NCBI RefSeq assembly: GCF_002088945.1
Contig: NZ_NCSU01000011.1
Span: 124,001-188,000 of the forward strand
DNA: 64,000 nucleotides
Reading direction: 5' to 3'
From: Henriciella pelagia
GTDB lineage: Bacteria; Pseudomonadota; Alphaproteobacteria; Caulobacterales; Hyphomonadaceae
The notes beneath the pieces are model-generated. The model searched no databases. It worked only from the letters and a program-made list of their open reading frames with translations, and was not told where the DNA came from. Of the stretch, positions 44,043 to 53,831 are shown in pieces. Within the stretch, counting starts at the first letter, position 1; each line of letters opens with the position of its first letter. Position numbers and translations under genes: made by a program.

Positions 44043-45683
44043 CTAGCCCGGGCGGTCCAGTCGTGGTTTCGGCATGAGGAACAGGACCCCGAAAATTACG
44101 ATGAACCAGATCGCCACGGCGAGGAAGCAGTCGCGAAAGGCAAGCACGCTGGCATCAGTGGATATCTGCCGGCCAAATTCGCTGAAGGCGGTCTGGAAGG
44201 CAGGCAGCTGCGGAAGGCCTGCCGCTTCCAGCTCACGCGCAGTCATGGCATGGGCGTAGGAAAGTTGCGGGTTCGACTCATTGAGGCTGGCGGCCAGGTG
44301 ATCGCCGTGAAAGATCAGCCGCCTCTGCAGCAGGATGGCGAGCAAATTCACGCCGAATGCACCGCCAACCTGCATCAGGAAGGATGCGCCGCCCGTCGCT
44401 GATGCCAGCAGGTGTGGCGGTACCGCCCTTATTGCAGTCGTATTGCTCGGCGGCATGCAGAAGCTGATGCCCACGCGGCTGAGCACGATCCAGAAGACCA
44501 GGACCCAATAGGGTGTGAGCGCCGTGACATGCGACAGCAGATAGGCCGACACCGCGAAGCTTACGATGCCGAAAGCGAGCAGCCACCGTGTGTCCACCTT
44601 GTCGCTCAGCCGCCCGGCAATCGGGAATCCCATCACCATGGCGAGCCCGGCAGGGATCATCATCACGCCTGCCGCTGTTGGCGAATAGTGTTGCACCAGC
44701 TGGACGAAGAGCGGGATGAGATAAGTCGACCCGTAAATCGCGACTCCTGTTGCCGCAATGATGATGCCGGTCGCCCAGAACTGCCTGTAGGCAAAGATCG
44801 CGGGATTGAGCGCCGGGAAGGGATGGCGTCGCTCCCACAGGAAGAACACGATCAGGGACACAATGCCGAGGCTGAACTTGATGAGCGAAAGGTCTGAATC
44901 CCAGCCATCCCTGTTGCCGCCCGCAAACCCTGACAGAAGGCAGACAATGCCGATGGCCAGCAGTACGAGACCCTGCCAGTCCAAAGGACGTCGCTGGGCT
45001 TTCTGCTCCTGGTCGACATGCGGCATCAGGAAGGGCGCAGCGATCAGGGCGACGAGCGCCAGCGGTACGGTTGCGACAAAGACCAGGCGCCAGCTCGATA
45101 TGTCGACCGCAATCCCGCCGAGCGCCGGCCCAAAGGCAGGGGCCAGCACCACGCCAATCGAGAAAAGACCAATGGCCGTGCCACGCATCCTGTCCGGAAA
45201 GGTCTGGAAGATGAGAAACATGGACATGGGCTGGAGCAGGCCTGCCGCTACGCCCTGCATGGCTCGCGACACGATGAGCAGTTCCAGCGCGCTGCTGACC
45301 GCGCCGAGCGAGGACCCGGCAATGAAGACAATCATCCCGAATGTGTAGGTCGCCCGCGGTCCGTAATTCGACATGGCCCAGGCATTGGCCAGCATCGCAA
45401 TCGTCGAAGCTGCAAGAAACGCTGTCGACATCCACTGCGCCTGGTCCTGCCCGAGACCGAAGGCACCTATGATCGCGGGCAGGGCGACATTGATGGTTGT
45501 TGCAGCCAGCAGCGTCGACATGGAGCCGACAAGCATCGAAAAAAGCAGCAGCCAGCGATAAATCGGACCGAATTGCGCAAAGCGCTCGCGTACCGGTTCA
45601 TTGGCAAGCGGTGGGATATCGACTGGCAGGGGAACCGGCGCGCGAAATGCGCCGGGTCGCGGCGGATGCGCGCTTGTGCTCAC
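44043..45683 (-). CDS. emrB: EmrB-like MFS drug efflux permease (DHA2, 14 TMS)
   Basis: A 546-residue proton-driven efflux protein of the DHA2 family with about 14 hydrophobic segments. Typical motifs are LLAATTINVALPAIIGAFGLGQDQAQWMSTAFL at the first helices and VSRAMQGVAAGLLQPMSMFLIFQTFPDRMRG. It starts with GTG overlapping the emrA stop as GTGA. Together with emrA and an outer-membrane TolC, which is not in the window, it would form a tripartite pump. The substrates are unknown. Confidence 0.92.
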   Translation of the reverse strand: MSTSAHPPRPGAFRAPVPLPVDIPPLANEPVRERFAQFGPIYRWLLLFSMLVGSMSTLLAATTINVALPAIIGAFGLGQDQAQWMSTAFLAASTIAMLANAWAMSNYGPRATYTFGMIVFIAGSSLGAVSSALELLIVSRAMQGVAAGLLQPMSMFLIFQTFPDRMRGTAIGLFSIGVVLAPAFGPALGGIAVDISSWRLVFVATVPLALVALIAAPFLMPHVDQEQKAQRRPLDWQGLVLLAIGIVCLLSGFAGGNRDGWDSDLSLIKFSLGIVSLIVFFLWERRHPFPALNPAIFAYRQFWATGIIIAATGVAIYGSTYLIPLFVQLVQHYSPTAAGVMMIPAGLAMVMGFPIAGRLSDKVDTRWLLAFGIVSFAVSAYLLSHVTALTPYWVLVFWIVLSRVGISFCMPPSNTTAIRAVPPHLLASATGGASFLMQVGGAFGVNLLAILLQRRLIFHGDHLAASLNESNPQLSYAHAMTARELEAAGLPQLPAFQTAFSEFGRQISTDASVLAFRDCFLAVAIWFIVIFGVLFLMPKPRLDRPG

Positions 45684-46846
45684 CGGGCATCGCCGTCGGC
45701 TTGCTTGCGGATGCGTACACGAACCATGGTGCCGGGTCGCAACGCGACATCAGCCTCATCAAGCGTGATGCTGACGGAGATGCGCTGGGTTATCTTTGTG
45801 AATACGCCGTTCGCATTCGGGTTTGGCATCAGCGAGGCTTCGCCAATCGTTGCATCATGCACGCGGTCCACCGTACCGCTGAACCTGATACCGGGATAGC
45901 TGTCGACCTTTACCAGTACAGGCGCGCCTGGGCGGACATTGCGGATGTCGGTCTCCTTGATGTTCGCCGATACCCAGACATCGTCTGGATTGTGCAGCAG
46001 CGCCATGCGGAATCCGCGCAGTGAATGCTCGCCCACATCATAGAAAATCTCGTCAACGACCCCGTCAATGGGACTGCGGATCGAATGCTGGTCGAGGACA
46101 ACCTTCTGCGCATCAACACGCGCTTCAGCCTGAAGCAGGGCGGCGCGCAGGACAGAGAGGTCATGTTCGATGAGCTGGACTTCCTGGCTGCCGATGCTGG
46201 CAGTGCGCTGCTCAGCAGCAGCGCGCTGGCGGTCGGCTTCGGCGCGTCTGACGGCCTGTTCAGCCGTGTCGAGCGCATTCTGCGCCTGGTCGAGGGCGGC
46301 GCGGGACACCCGGCCTCGGTCGAACAGGTCCTTTGTCCGGTCGAAATCCAGCTTCGCGGTCTGATAGTCCGATTGTGCCGACTGGACGGAGGCTGAGGCA
46401 GACTGCGTACCGGCGGCGCGGGCTGCAACTTCGCTTCCAGCCTTGGACGAAGCCAGCGTGACGCGCGTGTCCTCCCGCGCGATCTCGGCCCGAAGCCGCT
46501 CGGCCTCGGCCTCATATTGGGCCAGAAGGAGGGAGGCTTCGCGATCATCAATGCGGAACAGCACGTCGCCTTCAGACACCCTGTCACCCTCATCGACAGC
46601 GACATCGGTGATCCTTCCGGAAATGTCAGTCGAAACGGCGATCATGTCCGAAGCAATGCGCGCGTCGGCGGTCGACACATAAGCGGCGCGGTCCGAAAGA
46701 AAGCGCACGATCAGGATGACCGCAAGGAGGCCCGCGACAATCGCCAGCCAGAGCCGTGTGCGCCGGGAACGAAGCAAGCTGGCCACGCGGCGAGACCGCG
46801 TGTCGCTCTCAGACGGAGTGGATGAAATATTGCCGTCCATGCCCAT
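45680..46846 (-). CDS. emrA: EmrA-like membrane fusion (HlyD-family) protein
   Basis: A 388-residue periplasmic adaptor with a single N-terminal anchor (WLAIVAGLLAVILIVRFL, about 33-50). The biotinyl-lipoyl halves are visible as MIAVSTDISGRITDVAVDEGDRVSEGDVLFRID and VVLDQHSIRSPIDGVVDEIFYDVGEHS. The long middle helices (YEAEAERLRAEIARED to EVQLIEHDLSVLRAALLQAEARVDAQ) form a coiled-coil hairpin. The family end ALRPGTMVRVRI is present. It couples to emrB by a 4-bp overlap and has a palindromic operator candidate 90 bp upstream. Starts at 46846 or 46840 are both possible. Confidence 0.92.
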   Translation of the reverse strand: MGMDGNISSTPSESDTRSRRVASLLRSRRTRLWLAIVAGLLAVILIVRFLSDRAAYVSTADARIASDMIAVSTDISGRITDVAVDEGDRVSEGDVLFRIDDREASLLLAQYEAEAERLRAEIAREDTRVTLASSKAGSEVAARAAGTQSASASVQSAQSDYQTAKLDFDRTKDLFDRGRVSRAALDQAQNALDTAEQAVRRAEADRQRAAAEQRTASIGSQEVQLIEHDLSVLRAALLQAEARVDAQKVVLDQHSIRSPIDGVVDEIFYDVGEHSLRGFRMALLHNPDDVWVSANIKETDIRNVRPGAPVLVKVDSYPGIRFSGTVDRVHDATIGEASLMPNPNANGVFTKITQRISVSITLDEADVALRPGTMVRVRIRKQADGDAR

Positions 46847-46935
46847 TCGTCAGCTTCGTCAGAAGCTGAGCATCCTTCCTCCCTGTCAGCTCTTGCGCTG
46901 GTGGATGCTTCGTCCACGTGCCCATAATGACGTTT

Positions 46936-46951
46936 TCGAACGATTGTTCGA
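46936..46951. promoter_or_regulatory. Palindromic operator candidate upstream of emrAB
   Basis: TCGAAC-GATT-GTTCGA is a perfect 6-4-6 inverted repeat about 90 bp before emrA and after the nitroreductase stop. It resembles TetR-family operators of efflux genes. A partial copy, CGAACGAT, follows at 46976-46983. No TetR or MarR gene is adjacent, so the regulator would be encoded elsewhere. Confidence 0.5.
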
Positions 46952-46992
46952 GATATGACGTTGAGGCAACTATACCGAACGATGGTCTCAAA

Positions 46993-47670
46993 TCAGTCGT
47001 CAAACCCGCGGAACGTCGCTGCCTCATCCACCGACTTGCGTGTCGACACCACGGCATTTGCGGGAAACGATTCGTCGGGCCAGCCTATGGCCACGCACGT
47101 CTGGATGACCTGATCATCAGGAATCTGGGCATGTTTACGCACGACAGGGCTCTGCATGATGCCCTGGCTGTTGATCACACAGCCCAGCCCCTTGGACCAG
47201 GCCGTGTTGACGATACAGTTGACTACGCCGCCGCAGTCGAAGGGCGCGATGTCGCCGCCCTGCAGCGCCTTGTCATAGGTCACCACGATGCAGGCCGGCG
47301 CGTCGAACTGGCGAAAACCGCGCAGCACCCAGTCGGTACGCTTTTCCTTGTCATGACGCTCGATCCCCATCGCTTTGAAAAGCTGCACCGCAATGCCGAT
47401 CTGACGTTCGCGATGCACGCCCTCATAGTCAGGACCGAGGCGAAACTCGCGGCTGTGAGGCACGCCAGCGACATTGCGCTCGACATTGCCCTTGCGGATC
47501 TTGTCCAGCACTTCGCCAGTGCAGACATAAAAGTTCCAGGGCTGTGAGTTCAGGGATGTCGGCGCGCGCATGGCAATTTCGAGAATTTCCCGGATCAGCG
47601 CTTTGGGCACAGGCTTGTCGAGATATCCTCGAATGCTGCGCCGGCTACGGACCACCTCTTCATATTCCAT
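46993..47670 (-). CDS. Nitroreductase-family oxidoreductase
   Basis: A 225-residue FMN-dependent nitroreductase-fold protein. It shows VVRSRRSIRGYLDKPVPKALIREILEIAMRAPTSLNSQPWNFYVCTG at the N-terminus, with the FMN phosphate-contacting RRSIRGY, and the C-terminal GLGCVINSQGIM and CVAIGWPDESFPAN, with the conserved IGWP/IGYP turn. Substrates could be quinones or nitro compounds. It lies upstream of emrAB in the same direction but is separated by 146 bp holding the palindrome, so cotranscription is uncertain. It differs from the second nitroreductase at 51436. Confidence 0.9.
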   Translation of the reverse strand: MEYEEVVRSRRSIRGYLDKPVPKALIREILEIAMRAPTSLNSQPWNFYVCTGEVLDKIRKGNVERNVAGVPHSREFRLGPDYEGVHRERQIGIAVQLFKAMGIERHDKEKRTDWVLRGFRQFDAPACIVVTYDKALQGGDIAPFDCGGVVNCIVNTAWSKGLGCVINSQGIMQSPVVRKHAQIPDDQVIQTCVAIGWPDESFPANAVVSTRKSVDEAATFRGFDD

Positions 47671-47923
47671 CCTCGACCTCCCGAATTTCTGTTGTTCGCG
47701 GGAAAGCTAGAGCGCTTCCCCAAGGGTAGTCAAAGCCCTTGGGCACAGGGTGGATCACGCGCCCTGTCCTGTTGTGGTTCGTGCAGTCAGTGGGATGCCG
47801 ATGGAGCCCTCCCGCCCGCAAGGCACTTTCTGCGATGTGCTCTGATAAGCGTTGGCTCCCGCTTCCACCTGCGCCGCTCTGCCACACTCCACGGGTGACC
47901 CTAAAGGTCTCATATCTCCCGTC
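47671..47923. other. Intergenic region with several hairpins, no recognised gene
   Basis: A 253-bp gap between divergent genes. CCCAAGGG at 47719-47726 pairs with CCCTTGGG at 47736-47743 (9-base loop); ACAGGG at 47745-47750 pairs with CCCTGT at 47762-47767. Further along, GGAGCC...GGCTCC brackets a smaller GCAC/GTGC hairpin. The short open frames crossing it have no family look. It could hold a structured small RNA or terminators; I cannot assign it. Confidence 0.3.
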
Positions 47924-48325
47924 ATGTTCGAGCAACCGATCAAACGAGGTCTGAAGCAGCGCTGCGCGAGGTGCGGGCAGGGTAGCCTGTTCCGGTCCTA
48001 TCTCAAATTCCGCGATGAGTGCCCCAGCTGTGGCCAAGACTTTAGTGTTGCCGATACGGCGGATGGCCCGGCTTTCTTCGTGGGCTTTCTGGTCATGATC
48101 CTGTTCGCGCCATTCTATTTCATCCTGCCGATGGTGAGCGCGCCTCTTGTCCTCAAAATCGTGCTCTGGATCATCTTGCTGTCGACGATGTTCGGTCTGG
48201 CGCTCTTATTGCTGCCGCTTTTCAAGGCCGTCCTGTTCAATCTTCAAATTCGCAATCGCGCTGAAGAAGCCAAGTGGGAAAGCACGGGCAGCCACGGAAA
48301 ACCGCCCAGAGGCTGGAACCAGTAA
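47924..48325 (+). CDS. DUF983-family membrane protein with zinc-finger-like N-terminus
   Basis: A 133-residue protein of the DUF983 family. After the ATG at 47924 come PIKRGLKQRCARCGQGSLFRSYLKFRDECPSCGQDF, two CxxC pairs that look like a zinc ribbon, then DTADGPAFFVGFLV and two or three membrane helices (about 55-75 and 85-105, with APFYFILPMV and LWIILLSTMFGLALLLLPLFKAVLFNLQ). The family role is unknown; some relatives are annotated near cytochrome oxidase genes, which are not seen here. The longer frame from 47852 is not supported. Confidence 0.85.
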   Translation: MFEQPIKRGLKQRCARCGQGSLFRSYLKFRDECPSCGQDFSVADTADGPAFFVGFLVMILFAPFYFILPMVSAPLVLKIVLWIILLSTMFGLALLLLPLFKAVLFNLQIRNRAEEAKWESTGSHGKPPRGWNQ

Positions 48326-48465
48326 TCCTGTGATTGCGGAATGGCGCGCCGCGTCGCGCGCAATTATCGACTCTCCAGCAGTCCTATAAAGAAAACCTAT
48401 ACTAAGGTGCATTCATTTCGATTGGCCCTATAGATCGCAAGACGCTACAACCAGTCCGAACCTAA

Positions 48466-50688
<2,223 letters not shown>

Positions 50689-50723
50689 CGATTACCTGAC
50701 CTCAAAAAGGTCTCCTTCGAAGG

Positions 50724-50753
50724 CGGCGTTCCGGGGAATCGGAACGCCGTTTT
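50724..50753 (+). terminator. Intrinsic terminator of katG
   Basis: CGGCGTTCC at 50724-50732 and GGAACGCCG at 50741-50749 form a perfect 9-bp stem with an 8-base loop, followed by TTTT, 36 bp after the katG stop. Confidence 0.85.
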
Positions 50754-50796
50754 CATTTGGACGGGTTCTGGACGGTCGAAAACCGTCGAAACTTGC

Positions 50797-51390
50797 TCAG
50801 GTTTCCGCGGGGAAAAACCGGAACCGGCGTTCATTTTCAAACCGTCCGATAAGCCGCTCTTCGCGCGTGCCGAGCCCGATATTGTGAATCACATAAGGCT
50901 CGCCCCAGCTCATCTTCCTGTCAGAGACAATGGCGATATGGGGCAGGGACCGGTCCACGCGGCAAGTGATGAGATCACCCGGCTGCCAGTCTTCTGGCGG
51001 AAGCTCGGTTGCGTTGCGGACAAGCCAGGTTTCGAGGTTCGGCACCCGCCTGTGATCGATGTTCCGGTCAGGCCCGGACAGGCCCCAGTTTGTAGGATAT
51101 CTGCCGAAATTGGCGCGCATGTCTTCGTGGATGGATGTCTGGAAATCGTAGCCGAACGCATCGCGATAGGCGCGGATCACGACATCGATACAGACCCCCG
51201 ATTCGCGCGGCACATCCCCGCCGGGATAGTCAATCTGCACATAGGCCGGATCATAGTCGAGCGTCACGCCGATCTGCCGCCGCGCCGCCGCAACCAGTTG
51301 AGTTGATTGAGAAAAAGCCTGCCAGCCTGCATTGTTGGCTGCCAGTGGTAGCGCACCCAGACCTGCCATGAACTGTCTCCTCGTCCTCAT
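50797..51390 (-). CDS. DUF1287-family exported protein
   Basis: A 197-residue protein of the DUF1287 family, related to NlpC/P60-like amidases by fold. The start RTRRQFMAGLGALPLAANNA looks like a Tat-type or Sec signal. Family motifs are AARRQIGVTLDYDPAYVQIDYPGGDVPRESGVCIDVVIRAYRDA, with the conserved GVC(I/T)DV cysteine, and DLITCRVDRSLPHIAIVSDR, with a candidate catalytic His, then HNIGLGTREE. A peptidoglycan or peptide hydrolase role is possible but unproven. It is convergent with katG. Confidence 0.85.
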   Translation of the reverse strand: MRTRRQFMAGLGALPLAANNAGWQAFSQSTQLVAAARRQIGVTLDYDPAYVQIDYPGGDVPRESGVCIDVVIRAYRDAFGYDFQTSIHEDMRANFGRYPTNWGLSGPDRNIDHRRVPNLETWLVRNATELPPEDWQPGDLITCRVDRSLPHIAIVSDRKMSWGEPYVIHNIGLGTREERLIGRFENERRFRFFPAET

Positions 51391-51435
51391 GGAGACAAAA
51401 TCTGTCCGCCAGTTTTGGCGCGATTTGGGCAGAGG

Positions 51436-52116
51436 TCAGGCTTTTTGGAAGCCTTTAAGTTCGGCAAATTCAGACAGGTCAGCCCGTTCCGCGCGAAGCG
51501 CATTCACCGGATGGTCGGGGTCCGGATAGCCAAGGGCCATGCCGCAATAAAGCATCTCAGTCTCACCGAGCTGGAAATGCTCTTTCAGCGTGGGACGCAG
51601 GATGCCCCAGCACTCCTGGAAACACGTCCCCCAGCCGCGCTCTTCGGCAAGAAGGGCGAGGGTCTGCATATACATGCCGGTATGGGCCCACTGGCCATGG
51701 CCCATGCGCTCATCAATCACGAAGAACACACCCACGGGCGCATCGAAGAAGCGATAGTTGCGGGCGAACCACTGGATCCGACCGGCCTTGTCTTCGCGCG
51801 GGATCTCGAGCGTCTCATACATCATCTCGCCAACTCGGCGGCGGCGCGCTTCGTGCGGTTCCCACAGGTCTTTCGGGTAAATCGGGCGGTCGGTCGGCTC
51901 ACCGCGAGGGTTACCGGCAAGCTTTTGCTGGGCAAGGTCGATGACCTTCTGTTTTTCGTCTCCCGTCACGACGATGACCCGCCACGGCTGAAGGTTACCG
52001 CCCGACGGTGCCCTCTGGGCGGTTGTCAGCCAGTCGCGAATTTCAGCTTCAGTAATCTGTTTGTCGAGATAAGCGCGTGTTGAAATGCGCTGATTGACGG
52101 CTTGCGTAACATCCAT
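51436..52116 (-). CDS. Nitroreductase-family oxidoreductase (second)
   Basis: A 226-residue FMN nitroreductase-fold protein. The start at 52116 (MDVTQAVNQRISTRAYLDKQITEAEI) follows GGGAGGATCG; the frame is open to 52206 without support. Motifs are QRISTRAYLDK, AQRAPSGGNLQPWRVIVVTGD and the C-terminal LYCGMALGYPDPDHPVN. It includes RRRVGEMMYETLEIPREDKAGR, the insert of the branch with larger lids. Its substrate is unknown. It is divergent from the SulP transporter across 129 bp. Confidence 0.9.
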   Translation of the reverse strand: MDVTQAVNQRISTRAYLDKQITEAEIRDWLTTAQRAPSGGNLQPWRVIVVTGDEKQKVIDLAQQKLAGNPRGEPTDRPIYPKDLWEPHEARRRRVGEMMYETLEIPREDKAGRIQWFARNYRFFDAPVGVFFVIDERMGHGQWAHTGMYMQTLALLAEERGWGTCFQECWGILRPTLKEHFQLGETEMLYCGMALGYPDPDHPVNALRAERADLSEFAELKGFQKA

Positions 52117-52245
52117 GGTCGATCCTCCCGGTTTGGGGACTGATCTAGGGGTGCGACGCTGCGGAAGGGAAGGGTGCATGCAAAATTTCCTGCGTGACTG
52201 GGTCACAGTGCCAAAGCGTCACCGAAGGGCTAATACGCTGGCTTC

Positions 52246-53508
52246 ATGAGGAAACCCAAAATCCTTACGACGATCAGGCAATATTCCTGGTCGCTTCTTT
52301 TTGCCGACCTCATGGCCGGAGTGACGGTGGCGCTTGTTGCTCTTCCGCTCAGCCTCGCCATTGCGATCGCGTCTGGTGCAGACCCCGGAAAGGGCCTGAT
52401 CACAGCCATCGTTGCGGGATTCCTGATTTCATTGCTCGGCGGATCGCGGGTGCAGATTGGCGGGCCGACCGGCGCGTTCATTGTCGTGGTGTTCGGCGTG
52501 ATTGCCGAGCATGGCTATGACGGACTGGTTTTGGCGACGCTCATGGCGGGTCTTATTCTTCTGGTTGCAGGATACTTCAGGGCAGGCCGTCTGATCGCCT
52601 TTGTTCCTGAAGCCGTCGTAAACGGCTTCACCATTGGCATTGCCATCATCATCGCCGCAAGCCAGCTCAATGATTTCTTCGGCCTTTCCTTGGACAGCGT
52701 GCCCGCTGATTTTGTCGAAAAGCTCCCAGCGCTCTGGGAGGCAAGGACGACATTCAGCATGCAGGCCTTCATCGTCGGTCTGGTCACAATGGTGCTGATC
52801 CTGCTGTTGAAGCGGCTCGTCCCAAAGTATCCGGGGCTTATCGTGGCCGTCGGGATCGGATCGGCGCTGGTGGTGCTTCTGCGACTGCCCGTCGACACGC
52901 TCGGCTCGCGCTTTGGTATGTTGCCGAACCATCTGCCAATTCCACACCTGCCTGAGCTGAGTTGGGACCGGATAGTGGAACTCGTCCCGTCCGCCTTTAT
53001 CATCGCCTTCCTGGCCGGCGTGGAATCCCTGCTTTCAGCCATGGTCGCCGATCGGATGATCGGCGGTCAGCACCGACCGAACGCCGAGCTGACCGCGCAA
53101 GGGGCTGCCAACGTTGTCTCCGCACTGTTTGGCGGCCTACCGGCAACAGGAGCTATCGCCCGGACAGCGACGAATGTACGGGCGGGCGGTAAAACCCCGG
53201 TCGCGGGTATCGTGCATGCTATTGTTATCTTGCTGATAATGCTGATCGCCGCCCCGGTCGCCGGATATCTCGCCATGCCAGCACTCGCCGCTCTCCTAAT
53301 GCTGACCGCATGGAATATGAGTGAGCCGCACAAATGGAAGAACTATGCGACGGCACCGCTTAGCGACCGCATGCTTCTCGTCCTGACCATGGTCCTGACG
53401 GTTCTGGTCGACCTTACGGTTGCTATAGGAGTTGGCGTGGCCGTGGGGTTCGCCCTGCGCCTGAGCCGGAGAACAGACGAGAGCGACTGGACGCCGCCTC
53501 AGCGCTAA
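52246..53508 (+). CDS. SulP-family anion transporter (no STAS domain)
   Basis: A 420-residue inner-membrane transporter of the SulP family, with about 10-12 helices. Early motifs are FADLMAGVTVALVALPLSLAIAIASGADPGKGLITAIVAGFLISLLGGSRVQIGGPTGAFIVVV, typical for sulfate or bicarbonate carriers, and LFGGLPATGAIARTATNVRAGGKTPVAGIVHA in the second half. The protein ends soon after the last helix (LRLSRRTDESDWTPPQR), so the C-terminal cytosolic STAS domain of many SulP proteins is absent. The substrate could be bicarbonate, sulfate or dicarboxylate. The stop interlocks with erpA's. Confidence 0.9.
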   Translation: MRKPKILTTIRQYSWSLLFADLMAGVTVALVALPLSLAIAIASGADPGKGLITAIVAGFLISLLGGSRVQIGGPTGAFIVVVFGVIAEHGYDGLVLATLMAGLILLVAGYFRAGRLIAFVPEAVVNGFTIGIAIIIAASQLNDFFGLSLDSVPADFVEKLPALWEARTTFSMQAFIVGLVTMVLILLLKRLVPKYPGLIVAVGIGSALVVLLRLPVDTLGSRFGMLPNHLPIPHLPELSWDRIVELVPSAFIIAFLAGVESLLSAMVADRMIGGQHRPNAELTAQGAANVVSALFGGLPATGAIARTATNVRAGGKTPVAGIVHAIVILLIMLIAAPVAGYLAMPALAALLMLTAWNMSEPHKWKNYATAPLSDRMLLVLTMVLTVLVDLTVAIGVGVAVGFALRLSRRTDESDWTPPQR

Positions 53509-53831
53509 AGCGAAAAACTCGTACCGCAGCCACAGGCTGCAGTTGCATTCGGATTTTTAATTTTGAACGCAGCGCCGATCAGCTCGGTTGAGAAGTCGAT
53601 CTCTGAGCCGCGCATGAACTCCAGGCTCATCTCGTCGATCAGGACCTGCGCACCATCCCGTTCGACCACAATGTCGTCTTCGTTCTTCGTATCATCGAGG
53701 TCGAATTTATAGGAAAAGCCTGAGCAGCCGCCGCCTTCAACGGATACTCGAAGGAAGTCTTTGCCGGACTGTTTTGCCAGAATCGCCTTAATGCGCTCGG
53801 CAGCTGAGGAAGAGAGAGTGACGTCGGTCAT
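53505..53831 (-). CDS. erpA: Iron-sulfur cluster insertion protein ErpA (A-type carrier)
   Basis: A-type Fe-S carrier that passes clusters to apoproteins. The 108-residue product (MTDVTLSSSAAERIKAILAK) has all three ligand cysteines: Cys36 in GGGCSGFSYKF and Cys100/Cys102 in ACGCGTSFS. The acidic insert DDTKNEDD fits ErpA more than IscA. The ATG (53831-53829) shares CATG with the dgt start on the other strand, and its TAG stop shares CTAA with the SulP stop. The gene order erpA/dgt is conserved in the class. Confidence 0.93.
   Translation of the reverse strand: MTDVTLSSSAAERIKAILAKQSGKDFLRVSVEGGGCSGFSYKFDLDDTKNEDDIVVERDGAQVLIDEMSLEFMRGSEIDFSTELIGAAFKIKNPNATAACGCGTSFSL

Noticed and set aside
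44278-45435. Minus-strand ORF of 385 codons
   Set aside because: It is a different frame of the emrB region on the same strand; the emrB frame has the full set of transporter helices.
44043-46846. TetR regulator for emrAB
   Set aside because: No helix-turn-helix reading frame exists next to the pump genes on either strand.
47826-47990. 6S RNA-like start (TCTGCGATGTGC)
   Set aside because: The complementary 3' arm needed for the closing stem is not found, and the span would run into the DUF983 gene.
48361-48440. OxyR box upstream of katG
   Set aside because: CCTATA occurs at 48383, 48396 and 48427, but the spacing (13 and 31) does not fit the ATAG-7-CTAT-7 pattern.
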